Source of the DNA: Limnanthes douglasii subsp. nivea
Taxonomy: Eukaryota > Streptophyta > Magnoliopsida > Brassicales > Limnanthaceae
Assembly: GCA_036936605.1 (NCBI GenBank)
Contig: JAUPFV010000005.1
Location: 190,524,958 to 190,588,957 of the forward strand
DNA length: 64,000 nucleotides
Direction: 5' to 3'
In this document: positions 33,667 to 45,722 of the stretch, in pieces
Position numbering within the stretch: the first letter of the stretch is position 1
How the letters are laid out: each line of letters begins with the position of its first letter
Notes under the pieces: generated by a model
Told to the model about the DNA's origin: nothing
The model's input: only the letters and a program-made list of their open reading frames with translations
Database searches by the model: none
Made by a program: the position numbers and the translations under genes

Positions 33667-33684
33667 TGTTTTATTACCTGTGTA

Positions 33685-34744
33685 CTAAGTTTTCTGGTTC
33701 AGGATCTTGGCTGAGTTGGTGACATGGTGGCTAGCACCACTGTCAACATACCAACTTTCATCACCATTCTCAGACTCTTGTGAAACTGTCAACACACTTT
33801 GATCCTGATCAGCTCTCTGTTGATCAGATTGTATTTGTCCCATCACATTAGGGTCATCTCTAAAATAGCAATAAGCAGCCCCATGACCAAACTTGCCACA
33901 TATTTGACAGGTAGGTTTGTTGTTAGAGTAGTTGAACCTACCACCTCTGCCTCTGTAAGGACCTCTACCCCTGTAATTATTAGAGTAGTTTGAGGAAAAC
34001 CACCCTCTAGAGCCTCTGCCTTGACCTTTATTTCCATACCTCGAGTTTGAACCATAGTTGCTACTGCCAGAAAATTTAGTTTCTGGCTTGTTAACAGCAG
34101 TGAGATTCAAGTTAGCCATGGAAACTTGAATTTGCCCTAGTTGTTCAAGTCTGCTTTCGTAAGTAAGGAGTGTAGCTTGTAAATCAAGCAAATTCTGCAC
34201 TTCTTTGTCACCTAGATGGACTGCAATAGGAGTGTACTCACTGTCAAGACCTGCCAATACTTGTGAGACCAAATTATTCAGTGAGATAGGCGAACCAGCT
34301 AGAGCCAGACTATCGGCAATGTGTTTCATCTTGGCAAGGTACTCCTCCATCGAGCTAGTTCCTTTCCTGGTTCTTTGGAATTCAGCTTTAAAGAAAGTTA
34401 CTCTGGACTTTGTTTGAGAGCCAGATAGCCTTACCACAGCATCCCACAGTCCTTTAGAGGACTCCTCCTCCATCACTTGAGATGCGACTTCAGCACTCAT
34501 GGTGTTGTACAACCAGCCCAATAGGAACTGATCCTTAGCATTCCAGTTGTCATACTCAGCATTATCAACTAGAGAACCATCTGGTCCAACTAAAAGCTTG
34601 GGAGGGCAAGTTTTCTCACCACTTATGAAACCTCCAAGCTTGTTACCTCTAATTATAGGAAACACCATAGTCTTCCATAGAAGAAAATTATTTATGTCCA
34701 ACCTGAGACTAGTAAAGGCATTCATCTGATTCAAGCTGTTGTTC
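33685..34744 (-). pseudogene. Ale copia gag and protease start, N-terminally truncated
   Basis: About 350 residues: copia gag (DINNFLLWKTMVFPIIRG, LLGWLYNTM, LWDAV), a glycine and arginine-rich stretch (about 225-275), zinc knuckle CQICGKFGHGAAYC, then protease motif WYVDSGASHH. A stop at about 33,685 separates it from the rest of pol. The apparent start at 34,746 is only the junction: upstream gag sequence and the 5' LTR are missing and LINE-A begins. Confidence 0.85.
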
Positions 34745-35965
34745 ATCAGATAGAGATTTGTATCTGGTTTTTGTCCCTGAGTACTTTAAAGACTTTATAA
34801 TGACTTTACTCTGCTTTTTGTACTTTTTTGCAGATGACAACTTCTTGTTGAAGATGGTTTTGAATCCAGGATCAAGAGCATTCCTTAAACGAGATATCGA
34901 GTTACTGCCAACATTATCAGGATCAGGAGATCTAGCTTCAAGAACTTTGTTTCCTTCAGGATTGCTCTGATTATGTGTCTGTTTTAGTTGTTGAATAGAT
35001 TCAACTATTTGTCTGCGCTCAGGAAGAGTGACATTTGTATTTTTAGACAAATTAACATGAAAAGTTGTAATAGGAGTTTGTTCTTCAACAATATGAACCT
35101 CATTGTTCTTGAATGATTCTAAGTTATCTGCCTTTTCTTTAGTTTTGTCATTTTTTCCTTGTGTATCACCTTTCTTGATCTTGTTACAGACTGTTATGCA
35201 ATGTCCAATATGATAACAATGAAAGCATTACGAACGAAGATTTTTGTAACTCAAGTTAAGCCAACATCCGTCATTTGAAACGAAACCTACCCATAATTTA
35301 CTGTGAAGTTTCTTTGAGGTATCCAGTTCAACTAAAGCAAAGTCAACATTGTCATAAGCTCTATTAACATCTGGACAGTCAACTTTGTATGGCATGCCCA
35401 GCGAAGCCACAATACTATGAAGAAGATCTTCATTATACATGAATTCAGGAAGCTTCCGAATTCTGACCCATACTAGAGCCATAGGGTTCTCTTTTTTGCC
35501 ATTGGAACCTGGCCACCATCTTAGAATTCTCATAACAACACCATCAACATTCCATATACTCTTCTGCGATAACTTGATAACATCGTCCTTCAAGTCAAAT
35601 TCTATAAGAACATGGTGTGAATCCCATGTTTTCCAGTTAAAACAACCACATAATTTGAATGAGGAAAAGAAGTGATCAAGACCAGACTTTTTTGGAAGAT
35701 CGTTTGTGAACTTTCTTATAAGCGTAGTTCTAGCCTTTTCCATGAGTGAATCTTTCGTTTCTTGAGCAAATTGAATAGAAACATAGTCTTGTTTCTCATT
35801 CACAAAATCAGGTCAAAAATCTTCTTTGGTTAGCTCCACTCGCTTCTTTACCGAGTCCGCAAAAGATTTCTTGAATTGAGATATAATCCGATTAGCAATG
35901 CTTGCTTGAGAATGAAGAGTGGGATGCTCTTCGTCAAAAGAACATGCCCAGCTTCTTATTTCCAT
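34745..35965 (-). pseudogene. LINE-A ORF1 in unit 3 (ORF2 missing)
   Basis: Start at ATG 35,965 (MEIRSWACSFDEEHP). A stop near 35,815 mirrors the TGA in unit 1. The DUF4283 piece at 35,228-35,803 differs from unit 1 at about six of 191 residues. The zinc knuckle and basic tail follow to the last codons, where the copia junction removes the ORF1 end and all of ORF2. It retains the 127 bp lost in copies 0 and 4. Confidence 0.8.
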
Positions 35966-36527
35966 TACAGAAGGGAGGAGAAAAGACTACAACTTAAAAA
36001 AAAAGACATAGATTCATCTTCTTGGAACAGTCACAAAAAATTGAAATTCTATAAATGGTTCAATAAAATATTATCGTATTTTAATTAATCTGATCTCGAC
36101 GGTAACTTAATACTTTTTTGAGATTCGATGAATGGTTTGATAATCAAATATTATCGTATCTTAATTAATCTGATCTCGACGACAACTTACTACGTCTTTG
36201 ATAGTGAAAGTGATACTTAATTAGTCTTTTAAATAAGTTTCCAGTTTCTCATCTGTATGGCTACGTATATTGTATTGAATATTAAAATCGGTAAATATAA
36301 AAAATTGAACTATGAATCCCTACCATTCCATTATACATCCGCAGAATATAAAATATTGAAACGAGTTCAACTAATAAAGATAGATGTTGAAAATAGAAGA
36401 AATTATAACATCTCATTGCTTAAAACAAGAAAAATTAGGTGGTTTACCCCCTAAAATTACAGACCAAAAAATAAAAATTGCTAATACATTTTAAAAGAAA
36501 ACAGACAAATATACTAGTACCACAAGG
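35966..36527 (-). other. UGT-C 3' flank
   Basis: Mirror of 18,681-19,240, with the 77-bp repeat near 36,040-36,190. By eye about 1-2 percent of bases differ from the left arm, more than in the UGT itself. No gene is seen. Confidence 0.6.
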
Positions 36528-37928
36528 CTAAGTAAAAACTTTGCCTAGTACTTGAGTGAAGAACTCATTCACATTCTGGTCAGAGGAACCACCGCGATCC
36601 ACTGCTTTCTTTGCCTTCTCTCTCAGCTCCGCCGCATTTTTCTTCATCTCTATAGCCTTCGGTCCTTCAGTCACCTCCATAATGCATCTCTCAACTTCTT
36701 CCACTTTGAGCTCCCCGTCTTTCTCACTATTATTCATCCTCACCCCAATTTTGAAAACATCACTCAAAAGTTTTGCATCCACCGGCTGATCCGTCCATCC
36801 AGGATACACAATCACAGGCACGCCCGCCACGACGGTCTCCATAGTAGAGTTCCAGCCGCCATGTGTCACAAAACAAGCTAAACTTTTGTGCTTTAGCACT
36901 CTCTCTTGTGAACACCACTCCACAATCAATCCATTACCTTTTCCAATCTCGTCCTCCAAGAACTCCGGCACTTTTAAAGTCTCTGAAGAACCATTATCTT
37001 TGTAAATGTTTTTATCAGACGATCTTATCACCCACAAAAACATTTTCTTCTTGTTTTTCAAGGCTGTCGCTAGGCTTTGGATTTGATTTTGAGTGAAAAC
37101 AGTGATGCTTCCAAAAGAAATGTATATCACTGATGATAATGGTTTTTTATCAAGCCATTTGATATAATAATCATCATCGGAACATTTGCCTTGCTTAGTG
37201 TCTTCATTCCCAATAAGATATTGTGACACTAGAGGTCCAATGGGGATGATAGGCTTTAGTAAATTCATTGAGTTTACTATATTATCCTCTAGCTCATAAA
37301 ATGAACTCCCTAGAACCCATTTTACTTTATCCAAGCTTTCGACAATTTTACGAATTGAATCTCGATGAGGACTAGAAGGAACAAACAAGGTTGGGAGTTC
37401 ACGTACCTTTAACACAGGCATTCCAGGTAGCTCTAGGGTTTCGTCTGGCTTATCAAAATCTGGAAACGAGTTAGTTTTCATGAAATAACGATAATAGATT
37501 GCATAAACTGCTGAGGCTTGGATCCAAAGCATAGCACAAGGGATGTCAAATTGTAAAGCAACATCCGCAGCCCATGGAGTGAAAGGATTGATAATCATGC
37601 AACATAATCTTTTCTTGTCTTGAAGATTTTTAATTAAATTTGAAAGACTTTGAGCTCCCACTGTTTCTAGTGCTTCGTGCATAACCCTAGGATTTCCAAG
37701 CCGGTCAAAATCAGCAGCAAGGCCATCAGAGAATAACTCATATTGAATAAGTGGGTTACTTTTTTTTGTTGTGTAATCCATATGGCCTAAATGTTCGACA
37801 CAAGCTATGGTCACATGGATGTTTTTCAAAGTGAAGCGGTTTGCGAGATTGAACATAGGGTTAAAATGTCCTGCTAAGTGGACAGTCACCATTAAAACAT
37901 GCATCTCCTCTTGATGGATGCCTACCAT
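36528..37928 (-). CDS. UGT-C, UDP-glycosyltransferase, UGT84B-like, intact
   Basis: The 466-residue protein is identical to UGT-A, including the 26 codons that could precede the chosen ATG at 37,928. All features noted for UGT-A hold: H21, PSPG box 338-381, HGGWNS, Q381. It lies in the right arm and faces UGT-A across the spacer, so the two are convergent. Promoter and about 0.8 kb upstream are shared with UGT-A, so similar expression is expected. LINE-B lies upstream in the opposite orientation, LINE-A ORF1 downstream. Predicted role: glucose transfer from UDP-glucose to a carboxylic acid or similar acceptor in the cytosol; substrate unknown. Confidence 0.93.
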   Translation of the reverse strand: MVGIHQEEMHVLMVTVHLAGHFNPMFNLANRFTLKNIHVTIACVEHLGHMDYTTKKSNPLIQYELFSDGLAADFDRLGNPRVMHEALETVGAQSLSNLIKNLQDKKRLCCMIINPFTPWAADVALQFDIPCAMLWIQASAVYAIYYRYFMKTNSFPDFDKPDETLELPGMPVLKVRELPTLFVPSSPHRDSIRKIVESLDKVKWVLGSSFYELEDNIVNSMNLLKPIIPIGPLVSQYLIGNEDTKQGKCSDDDYYIKWLDKKPLSSVIYISFGSITVFTQNQIQSLATALKNKKKMFLWVIRSSDKNIYKDNGSSETLKVPEFLEDEIGKGNGLIVEWCSQERVLKHKSLACFVTHGGWNSTMETVVAGVPVIVYPGWTDQPVDAKLLSDVFKIGVRMNNSEKDGELKVEEVERCIMEVTEGPKAIEMKKNAAELREKAKKAVDRGGSSDQNVNEFFTQVLGKVFT

Positions 37929-38789
37929 TTTTCTTTTGAGGGATAGAGAGAAAGTTTGCGACAAAAAAGATTGAGATTGTTTAGTTTTGTTTAGTGAAAA
38001 ATACAATTTTATAACGAGTCACCTAGATATATATCATATGATCGGATCAATTTTTATTCCAAATTAAGTTCGTGGTGCTATAGTATAAAATATGATATAT
38101 ATGGTAATTTAAATAATAAGAAAGTCAACAGTAATTTCAATTTTCCATTTTATAGATAATAAATTTTGACCATGCTGGTAGTAGAATGGAATGTAGGTCA
38201 ATATATTAATATCTTATATTTTGTGGGAAAAAAACATGGCAAGTTCTCCATATTTGTTAATTGTTTCACATCGGTCCATTTATTTTATCCCATAATAAAC
38301 AAGTCCTTTACGTAACAAGCACATTGTTTTTTTTAAACTATGAAAGACTTGTTTATTACAAAAATCACCTGTTCATTATATTTTTGAAACGAAAGGGACC
38401 TACTTATTATAAAGGTCAAAGATAGAAATTCACGTTACAACTAACAAACATAGGATTTGCTATATTTTTTACACTGCCTTTTGTCTATATTTCATAGTTA
38501 TTTCATTTAGTTTAGTTTCACTTGGCATGTTTAAACAATATAAGGTAAAATAATATATCGCTCTCTTAAATAAAGAAAATTGTTTAATTTTTTTAATGAT
38601 TATATATAGATATAAATATACAATATTTAAAGTATTTACTATGTATAATTAAGATTTAAAATTTCAAGCGAAAAAGAAGGACGCGGAAACAAGATTCAAA
38701 ATTCATCATCTTGAAATATTGTCATCTCAAGTCATCTTTAACCTTGCTTTCGGTCTCTCTTTTTGTTACTTGCCAAATCCATCAATAAC
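37929..38789 (-). promoter_or_regulatory. UGT-C upstream region
   Basis: Mirror of the UGT-A promoter with TATA box TTTATAA (plus reading) at 38,008-38,014 and the foldback in mirror position near 38,292-38,358. AT-rich, no gene. It ends at the LINE-B ORF1 start. Confidence 0.55.
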
Positions 38790-40114
38790 ATGACATATCC
38801 ATCAACATCATCCAAATATGATTTTCTTTCTCTTCAAAATCAACAGAAAACTACTAAAATCAACACATAAATCTGCAGCAAAATAGACAATTCACTGTAT
38901 CATAATAATCACAACAATAACATCACCATATCGTATGCAGATGTTACCACACCACACATCAACAGTCATATCATCAAACATGTGGAAATTCTCAAGAAAA
39001 AAGACTACATATCTCATCAATAAAATTCACTCTCATTGCAAAAGTCTCCAATGGTCTACCAAAAAAAGAGCTTTCTAAGCCAGTTTCGTGAATCCAGAAA
39101 ATTCACAGAAGTCTACGGCATATCAAACTGGGATTCCATGCATGTTTTAATTGAATTTAAACTAAAGAGGATATGTTCAAATGGTGTTGTCGTGGAGTTT
39201 GGACTATTGGTTATCAAGCCATGTGCATATTTAAATGGTCCCCATACTTTCAACCCCAAATATGAAAACTCGACATGGCCAATCTAGATAAGAATTGAAA
39301 ACTTACCAGAATACCTTTATGAAAAAGTGTTCATAAACTCAGTAGCATCGTCTCTTTGGCCAACCTCTCAAAGTTTGGGTCCGTGAAAATAATCACGAAA
39401 TGTACAATGCCTTTTATACATGGATAGAAGTGGACCTCACCAAGAACCTTCAGCATCACATTTAGGATGGTTTGGGAGACAACAACTGATGTTGGCTCCA
39501 TATCAGCTACACCGATATCCTCACTTACTGTGATTCTTGTTTTCATATTATCCACACAAAAAACATGCAAGAAACTCTGTAATCAACAGAATAAACATGG
39601 AAACATCAACAAAACCGAGGAAATTCAGGAAAAAGACACCTTCTCAAATAGCAGGAACAAACCCGCTAATATCAAATCTATCATAGTCAAACAAACTTAA
39701 CCGACCAGTTCTGAAAATAGCCACAAAACTTTAAACAAGTCTTCTGAAAACCATAACAATATACACCCAAAAGATTACAATATCAACATAGTAAATCGTC
39801 AAAGTAATTATCCTAAAACCCCTCGTAAAGAAGAGATCATAAGGTCTATACGAAATCTTGAAGAAGGTTATGCTCAAGAAACCAACCTTGATTATGGTAA
39901 TCTAAATACTGGAGAACAAACACCTAGAGAGGACAATTTTTCCAGTATGCATTCTACTCTAACTATCAAGCACAAAGATAAAGATCATGATTTCCAAGAA
40001 CTGCTAAATAAGAGAATAAAAGAAGTTAATCAACGAAAGAGAAAGGGTAGCATTTTCATCAAGTCCCTCTTTGGGTCTAACAAGTCTCCTAAACATAGAG
40101 CTAACAATGATTAA
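38790..40114 (+). pseudogene. LINE-B ORF1, right-arm copy
   Basis: ATG 38,790 (MTYPSTSSKYDFLSL) is in frame with the DUF4283-like piece at 39,036-39,287, with one stop between. Frameshifts then break the zinc-knuckle region. The C-terminal basic segment (near KRKGSIFIKSLFGSN) ends at TAA 40,112-40,114, overlapping ORF2 by 8 bases. Confidence 0.72.
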
Positions 40115-42205
40115 GTTTCTTAGAGGGAACATTCGCGAAATCGACAATAAAGTTTCTAAGAGGATGCTCAAATCTATTGTTAACAATGAGAAAATTACAA
40201 TTCTTGCTATTCATAAACCTTTCATAGAAATGGATAATCTTCCTCATGTTGCAATCAAGCTTGGTTTCAGCCAATACAACTACAATTCTAACAACAAAAT
40301 TTGGCTTCTTTTGAAAGATGATTTCACCCTAGCTACTATACATGATCACCCTCAATTACTTCACACTAAAGTTTCTTACAAAAATCTTGATAAAACGTTA
40401 TCCATAACTACTGTTTATGTTATAAACCAAAAACAAAATAAAAAGGACATTGGAAATACCATTAAGACTATCTCCACTTATGTTAGGCAATGACTTGTGA
40501 TAGGTGACTTTAAATCTATCATCTCTTCAAATGAGCAACTTGGTTGCACCTCCTTCAACATAAGCAGTTCTGAAGACTTTAATGATACTTTAAAGACTTC
40601 ATTTTGGAAGATGTTTGATATGTAGGATTTAATTATGCATGTACTAACAACACCAAGTGAAAAATGATAGATGGAGCTCTTTTCAAGAATATGTGACTCA
40701 CTACTTTAAAAGCACAAAAATCTTACATATGACTAAGACTTGCTCTGATCATTATCCCCTCTATGTGTGTCTATCACAAACGATACCACTCACGGCAAAA
40801 TTGATTTCAAATTTCAAAAATCTTGGACTCTAAATTGTGAATTCTTATTAATAGTTGAAACAAATTGGAATTTGGATTTGCAGGGATATCCAATGTACAT
40901 TTTCTAGAATAAACTAAAAATTCTCTAAGGTTCTTTTAAGACCTTGAACAAACAATGATTTGGTAACATCTCGACAAAGTTTTGGAAGCATGAAACTAAG
41001 TTAGATAGCAGGAAATAATCCTTCAGAAGAATGCTAACATGACAACATCAACAATATTTCTATTGCCAATGATTTATTGCTTCAGGCTCTAAAGATGGAA
41101 GAAATCTATTGTCACCAAAAAACGTACTCTACTTGGTTAAAATATGGAGATATAAACACTAAAACTTACCATTATTTTCTTAAAAAAGAAGAAGGAAGAA
41201 CTGCATTTCTTGTATCCGAGTTGGCTCCAAGTGGAATACTGGTTCCAACTATATTGGCTCATGTGCTAAGCATTACTTCAACCAGATTCTTTCTGAAAAT
41301 CCTTACACCATCATTCAAGTTGAAGCTAGCCTCTTGACCAATAAAATCCTTGACATTATTCCCTGTCTAATCAACGATGAAGATAATGAAATGATTATGA
41401 AATCTCATACTGAAGAAGAAATCTTTACAACAATCAATAGTCTAAGCCCTAATAATATTCCAAAATTGGATGGCTTTAATAGAAACTTCTTTATTACCTG
41501 CTGACATATCATAAAAAATAATATAAATATCGCTCTTTCTTCTTTCATGCTTGGTAAAAATATTCCCCAGGGAATCATGGCTACTTGTATCCGCCCCATC
41601 CCCAAGTCCTGCAATCCAACAACATGGAAAGAGTTCATGCTAAACAGCTTCTGCACTTTAATATTCAGAATCATATCTAAATTAATCAACAACATGTCAG
41701 TTAATATTATTTCGAAAATAATCTCAGAAGTGCAAGGAGCTTACATACCAGATAAATTCACTCATGAAAAAATTGTTATAACTAAAACCTTGATATATGA
41801 TTTCAATAAAAAGTGTAAAGCTAATAATATTCTTTATCAAAGTAGACATGGCCAAGGATTTTGATAGAATGTCTCATAGCTTTATCACAAAAGTTCTTAC
41901 TTTATTTGATTTTAACTCTTTGTTTGTTAATATGGTCAACAACATGATAAAAATGTCCACATTTTAGTTCGTATTAATAGAAAAGATGTAGGTTATTTGA
42001 ATCCCCAAAGAGGTCTTAGACAAGGGGACCCTCTGTCCCCAAGTCTCTTTATCATTGCAGAAGAAATTCTGTTTAGAGGCCTTAATAAGTTATTTCACAA
42101 CACCAAGTCCATGAGATATAACTCAAGAAGTAGCACTAATATACCTAGTATTTCTTTTTCAGATGACATTTTAATATTTACTAACAACAATATCTCAAGA
42201 AGTAT
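40107..42205 (+). pseudogene. LINE-B ORF2 (endonuclease and partial RT), right-arm copy
   Basis: Start MIKFLRGNIREIDNK; endonuclease with AIHKPF in place of IQEP; GDFKSIISSNEQLG block near 40,505. RT pieces at 41,547-41,864 and 41,997-42,200 with GLRQGDPLSPSLF and FSDDILIF. At least five frame breaks. Truncated in the palm at about 42,205. Confidence 0.75.
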
Positions 42206-42961
42206 TGCGTGTGCGTGTGACCCATCTAACAGTTTTAAGTGTGAGTGTGTCTCACGTGTTGCGTGTTATGTGTGAAAATGCTTATGCGTGTAAACAGGTC
42301 AACGTGGCTAACGTGTTGCGTGTCTGACAAGTTGGGTGAACTGTGTGTGCGTGTTATGCGTGAAAACGCATGCAGGAGACCCACCAAACGACCCATTTAA
42401 GTTGCCGACTGTCAAAAGTTTTTATACGATTATTTAAAACTAATTTGCATTCGCCTATTAAATTGAATTTCAATAATTAAGATATATATAATATAAACGA
42501 AATTCTTTATTTGATATTTTTTTATTATATTTAGATATTATAAATAATTTATTTAATATTCTAATAAAATTATTTATAATATCGAAAAATTAAACATCTA
42601 ATTTTAATTTGATTTTTAAACACTATATTCTTATTATATTTATCTTTCAATAGATAAATACTATATATATATATCTTTAAATAGATTATACCTACATGTA
42701 GTTTATTTTTTTATTATATCGAAGAAACTTGTATCCAGAGTCGACCTATCGAAACGATAGAGAGTTATTGAAAATATTAAATAATATATATAAATAATTA
42801 ACCTTGTATTATAAATAGGCAATAATATATAATTATAAATAAAAAAAACAACGATAGCTTATATATATTATAAGTTAAATTTCAATTATATATAACCTAT
42901 AAATAAAACAAAAGTTTATATATATATATATTACTAAAAAAAATTTATTACATTTTATACA
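42206..42961. other. GCGTGT island and AT-rich sequence left of gypsy
   Basis: The first 210 bp hold at least six GCGTGT and several ACGTGT motifs, including GCGTGTCTGAC at about 42,318. The rest is AT-rich with TATA runs. No reading frame. Removing the gypsy insertion joins it at ATACA to the AT-rich unit at 52,337 onward, which ends in another GCGTGT island near 53,800-53,860. Confidence 0.5.
42957..42961. repeat. gypsy target site duplication, left
   Basis: ATACA directly before the LTR TG; equal to 52,337-52,341. Confidence 0.9.
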
Positions 42962-43280
42962 TGGTGAGTTTAGTTCTTTGAATTGTTTTAGTAATTGAGA
43001 GAAGTAAAAATTTAGAGAGTAATAGATTCTAGAGAGAGAAAGTCAAAGTATAGAAGTGTTCTAACTCAAAAGTTCAACCTCTTTATTAGTTCATCTCTGA
43101 CCTTTATATAGAGGCATAAAGACTTCGTTTACAGCTGAAAACAGTTATAGGAAAATGACTAATCACACTTTTAGTCCTTGACTAAAATATATAATTTTGA
43201 ATTCCTCATCTACCTTTACCATATGTTACATAACGTTTTATTGTTTACATTTTAGTCCCTAAATTTCCACGTCCTTTTCA
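42962..43280 (-). repeat. gypsy 3' LTR
   Basis: TG to CA, 319 bp. TATA-like CTATATAAAGG (minus strand) at about 43,101-43,112. The polypurine tract AAGGGG lies just right of it on the minus strand, at about 43,286-43,291. Confidence 0.9.
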
Positions 43281-43729
43281 CTAGCCCCTTAAGTTCTCAT
43301 GTCAGTAAATGAATGAGAACTAATTAATTTCGAATCTAGGCAAAAGCAATGATAACTTCCTCCTCCAAAATCCAAAGAAAAATCGATCATTCTGTTAGAT
43401 CACTATTTGCTCCAGATGCCTCGAAATATGCCCACAGATAATCATCATCTCATATTTATGTTCGAAGCAAAACTAATAATCTTAAGTATCAAGCCTATTT
43501 CTCAATAAATCATGACCTCCTAGGTGCTAGGCATGCACCTAAACTTGTAGCATAACAGGTGTCGAACCCTTATCCACGCAATCGTTTCAAATTCTTCTCA
43601 ATCAACATAAACCTTTTCCACTTCTCAACATTTTTTTGTCCTTTTATAAATTTCTCTATAACTCATTCTTTGATCTATAAACAAAATTCCTTGAGAGAGA
43701 AAGCATAGAAAACCTGTAAACTCCTTTTC

Positions 43730-45722
43730 TACATTCATCGGCTTCTTCAAACTTGCTGGCTACCTTCACCAGAAAATTCATATTTTCCGATCAACCTTCA
43801 ACCAGTTTCTGAGAAAGCCCCGAAAATCCAGAAGATCCAAGGCCATAATTGCCAAACAACCTAAATCTCCAAAACCAGACAGCAACATCTTCGGAGCTTA
43901 CGATTATTTCTACATCCGCGAAAGAGAAGAATAATATAGAGCTCCTGGGTTAATAGCAACGCTCCCCTTGTAAAATTCAAAAATATCATCTATTACGATA
44001 ACTTTGATCCTTCAAAAGTTCCTGCCTTTTCACCTTCGCATATTACAGAAGAGAGCCAGTCCTCAAAAACTCGAGCGCCAAAAGTTACTCGAATCTCACA
44101 TTCTTTTTCCAATCATCACCTCAAATTAGTTCTAAAATAAACATATCTTCTTCAAAGCAGTTCGAAGTAACCCCTTCCTCACGCAACCTTTCAAAAACGT
44201 ATCCCTCACAGGGTCTTAGAAAAAAGAGCTTCATAGCTATAAGAGACGATGCTGATGTTACATCGAATCCATCTAACAATTCTCGTCCGCTAGGGAGATT
44301 ATTGAGAAAATTACGTCATATCCACAAAATATCTCGAATAACCCTCCACAACTGAGAGATGAAATATCAGAAAAAGTTGAATCTGATGCTACTCAGTCAA
44401 ATAATAAGGCTGATACATAGGAAGAATCTTCAAAAGAATCAGAGAATGTTGCTCAAGGAAAAATTTGTAAACCAATAGTAAAGAAACCTCTTATTACCAT
44501 ATTTGAGGAGGAAAGGGCTCTAATTGGCGAGAATTTGAGGTCTCTTGATGCAAATTATGTTGTAGCTCTAAAAAAAATTTAGTACATATACTACAAAGAG
44601 AGCCAAGCAACTGATTTGAAGAAGCAATAGGGAATGGGAGACAACATCACACTTCATCTTCCCAAAAAAGGAGAAACACCCCTTGACTAGCATAAAAGAC
44701 GAGCTAGTAGTCTATCCATAAATTATAAACCAAGGTCTTTGATTCCCACTGGACCCCAAGATAATTGGTCACTTCGTACTATTGGATTTGTGTTCACCCA
44801 AGTGACACCAAATCAATGGTTCACACTTCTTTCTGTAATCATGGCCTCCCGCTTGTCCAAAATCCCGATCAGCATCAAAAACTTTATAGCTTTAACCAAA
44901 TTATCCAATGGATCAGTGCTTCTGTTTTACTATCTTACATTGGATGACGTTCTAAAAATTATCGACGATCTTCTGGAACGAGAAAAAATTTGGATGCAAA
45001 AAATTATATTTATTTCAGGCGCATGGGAAAATGGGAAAGAAATATTCGAAGCCAATCGCTCGATATTGAACCTCGTCTGGATGAGTGGTCATAAATCTCT
45101 TTATTAGAGTTTGAGGCCTCTAAAAATCACTTTGAAACGTATAGTTAAGAATATGGTTCATTATAAAGGTTATGCTGAAGCTGAGAAAAAGATGAAAGAA
45201 ATATTTGGTGACCATATAAAACATCAGTTTCATGGATTTCAGATGGTGAGGTCTGAAAATCTAAGGACTTCTTCATGAAATGCATCATATTGATAAGGAA
45301 GAACTCAATGTCTCGCAGAAAAATGAAATTGATGAACTTAATACCACATTGTGAATAGTTAGTTGTTGAAAAGAAAAAACTCGATAACCTTCAAACTTCT
45401 CTCAACAATAGTGAAGCAGAAAAGAAAAACTTAAGCGATGAGATGGCTACTCTCAAGGCTCATTACGAGAAAGAAAAACAACTTATTGTCACTGCTGCTG
45501 AAGATGAGTGTACCAAAGATATGTTAGTAGCTATCAACAATGGGAAGAAAAGAGAGGGCCATCATACTTCTTTGATAAATTCATGCCACATATCCTAAGA
45601 TAAATCTTTCTAGCTTGCAGAATGAAATGCTTGTCAAACGGCGCCCCAACGAACCCTTCGTTGCTATCCCAAGTTCATCGTCCGAAGAGGAATCATCCGA
45701 AGAGGGATCTGAAGATGAATAA
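43730..45722 (+). pseudogene. antisense extra ORF of the Tat gypsy element
   Basis: On the plus strand, opposite to gag-pol, between integrase and 3' LTR. It is split by frameshifts. Visible parts: a basic N-terminal region (near 43,800-43,920), a serine and threonine-rich part (43,990-44,420), a globular middle at 44,739-45,107 (NWSLRTIGFVFTQVTPNQW and IDDLLEREKIWM), a lysine and glutamate-rich probable coiled coil (45,290-45,520), and an acidic tail SSEEESSEEGSEDE ending at TAA 45,720. Such additional ORFs are known from Tat-lineage elements; their function is unknown. It could be mistaken for a host gene. Confidence 0.7.

Larger units (their letters stand above)
30024..34744 (-). mobile_element. 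Ty1/copia element, Ale/Retrofit-like, 5' end missing
   Basis: Minus strand: partial gag, protease, integrase, RT, RNase H, polypurine tract and 3' LTR. The 5' LTR and first part of gag are absent: the element stops abruptly at about 34,744 against LINE-A ORF1, while its 3' LTR abuts broken UGT-B. With no 5' LTR and no target duplication, this is a rearranged bridge between units 2 and 3, not a simple insertion. Lineage assignment is an inference from gag. Confidence 0.87.
38790..42205 (+). mobile_element. LINE-B, right-arm copy (3' part lost)
   Basis: Plus-strand mirror of 13,000-16,417. ORF1 38,790-40,114, ORF2 from 40,107. It is cut at about 42,205, right after the RT active site, by the GCGTGT island. 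Confidence 0.8.
34745..44582. repeat. right arm of large inverted repeat
   Basis: Reverse complement of 10,593-20,453. The inner end is the junction to the Ale copia gag at about 34,744; the outer end is GTAC at 44,582-44,585 inside the gypsy antisense ORF. Beyond that the full gypsy element continues here but not in the left arm. Confidence 0.93.

Noticed and set aside
10593..44582. Inverted repeat as a pure assembly artefact
   Set aside because: The arms differ by substitutions and indels and have different outer and inner borders with defined junctions. Long-read support is still needed, but an exact false duplication is excluded.
44739..45107. 122-residue plus-strand ORF as an independent host gene
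   Set aside because: It lies inside the gypsy element between integrase and LTR, is part of a longer broken antisense ORF, and its element has a clean target duplication.
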